Source of the DNA: MR-S7 sp000400995
GTDB taxonomy: Bacteria; Pseudomonadota; Gammaproteobacteria; Burkholderiales; Burkholderiaceae_C
NCBI RefSeq assembly: GCF_045291395.1
Contig: NZ_CP152342.1
Coordinates: 3,782,001 to 3,846,000 of the forward strand
Direction: 5' to 3'
DNA length: 64,000 bases
In this document: one piece after another, positions 63,576 through 64,000 of the stretch
Numbering within the stretch: position 1 is the stretch's first letter
How the letters are laid out: every line of letters begins with the position of its first letter
Translations under genes and position numbers: made by a program
The notes under the pieces: generated by a model
Seen by the model: only the letters and a program-made list of their open reading frames with translations
Databases searched by the model: none
What the model was told of the DNA's origin: nothing

Positions 63576-64000
63576 TTGTCGTCTCCTTGCGTTTCCACGG
63601 TTTCGAATACGGTGGCCTGGCCCACGGGCAGCAGCTCGATGGTGGCGTGCAGGCCGGGCGCGGCGCGCATCAGCGCCTCTTCGACGCGGGTGCGCATGCG
63701 CGCCGCGTGGCCCAGCGCCCAGTCGGCGGGCACGTGCATGTGCAACTGCACGTAGTTGCGCGCGCCGGCGCGGCGCGAGGTCAGGCTGTCGAACTGCACG
63801 GCGCCGCGGCTGGCGGCGGCATGCTCCTGCAGCACGGCCTGCACGCGCGCGAGCATGGCGGGCTCCATGGCCTCGTCCATCAGCCCCTGCGAGGCGCGCC
63901 AGACCAGCGCGCCGCCTTCCTTCAGGATGTTCAGCGCCACGCCCATGGCGACCACCGGGTCGAGCCATTGCCAGCCCGTCGCGCCGGCGGCCAGCAGGCC
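63572..64000 (-). CDS. Cation diffusion facilitator family transporter, C-terminal part
   Basis: The visible 142 codons are the last transmembrane helix region (WLDPVVAMGVALNIL, with the Asp-Pro typical of the CDF metal site) and the cytosolic C-terminal domain (YVQLHMHVPADWALGHAARM) that binds Zn or other divalent metals. The 5' end lies beyond position 64000. It exports Zn, Cd, Co or Fe across the inner membrane in family members. Coupled to dtd by a 4-bp overlap. Confidence 0.85.
   Translation of the reverse strand, partial: GLLAAGATGWQWLDPVVAMGVALNILKEGGALVWRASQGLMDEAMEPAMLARVQAVLQEHAAASRGAVQFDSLTSRRAGARNYVQLHMHVPADWALGHAARMRTRVEEALMRAAPGLHATIELLPVGQATVFETVETQGDDK

Overview
The window looks like chromosomal DNA of a high-GC betaproteobacterium, most likely Comamonadaceae (Acidovorax/Diaphorobacter/Alicycliphilus type). 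Reasons: Bug-type tricarboxylate-transporter receptors (two), a methyltransferase - pteridine-reductase-like SDR - folB - ttcA block, a phoH - ybeY pair, and a short dispersed repeat with TAGCTGCTTGCG and AAGCGCTGGAGG cores that I associate with this family. No rRNA or tRNA gene is visible.

Layout. 1-4.9 kb: a ROK-kinase fragment, then minus-strand exported proteins, three ending in IPTL-CTERM-like sorting signals. 5-20.6 kb: AraC and LysR regulators, a D-amino-acid oxidoreductase, class III aminotransferase and TAXI-TRAP transporter, the folate/tRNA-thiolation block, a lipoprotein, a histidine phosphatase and a DSD1-type PLP enzyme. 20.6-33.1 kb: a complete type I-F CRISPR-Cas locus (cas1, cas2-3, csy1-csy2-csy3-csy4, and an array of 50 repeats and 49 spacers). 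33.1-36.6 kb: a fatty-acid-hydroxylase/YhhN fusion and an mgtC operon with a long mRNA leader. 36.7-41.7 kb: a TetR-linked catabolic cluster. 41.7-49.5 kb: ruvB, DUF2760 and two large Hsp70-family proteins, a Bug receptor. 49.5-51.4 kb: an overlapping TOPRIM-like/ATPase pair resembling abortive-infection systems. 51.4-55.1 kb: two paralogous secreted serine endopeptidases. 55.1-64 kb: ruvA, phoH, ybeY, a CoA-transferase/Bug/LysR group, a TauE permease, a beta-propeller lipoprotein, dtd and a partial cation-efflux gene.

The most striking element lies between cas2-3 and csy1. A minus-strand mini-CRISPR (25482-25562) has two degenerate repeats that keep the Cas6f hairpin architecture, and the upstream one keeps the exact 8-nt handle. 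Its 25-nt pseudo-spacer matches a site 50-80 bp away (25614-25638) with a CC PAM, a clean seed, and mismatches at positions 6, 12, 18 and 24 (the bases not read in type I effectors) plus three others (14, 20, 21). This predicts a crRNA-like RNA that directs the Csy complex to the control region of its own cas genes. The mini-CRISPR sits in the leader of an orphan HigA-type regulator, and a palindrome overlaps the target, so protein and RNA control may converge there.

At least nine frame breaks occur in otherwise well-conserved genes. Eight are fixed by adding one base to a homopolymer and one by removing a CG unit. They look like a base-calling artefact, so cas2-3, the TRAP permease, an Hsp70, an endopeptidase and others are probably intact in the organism.
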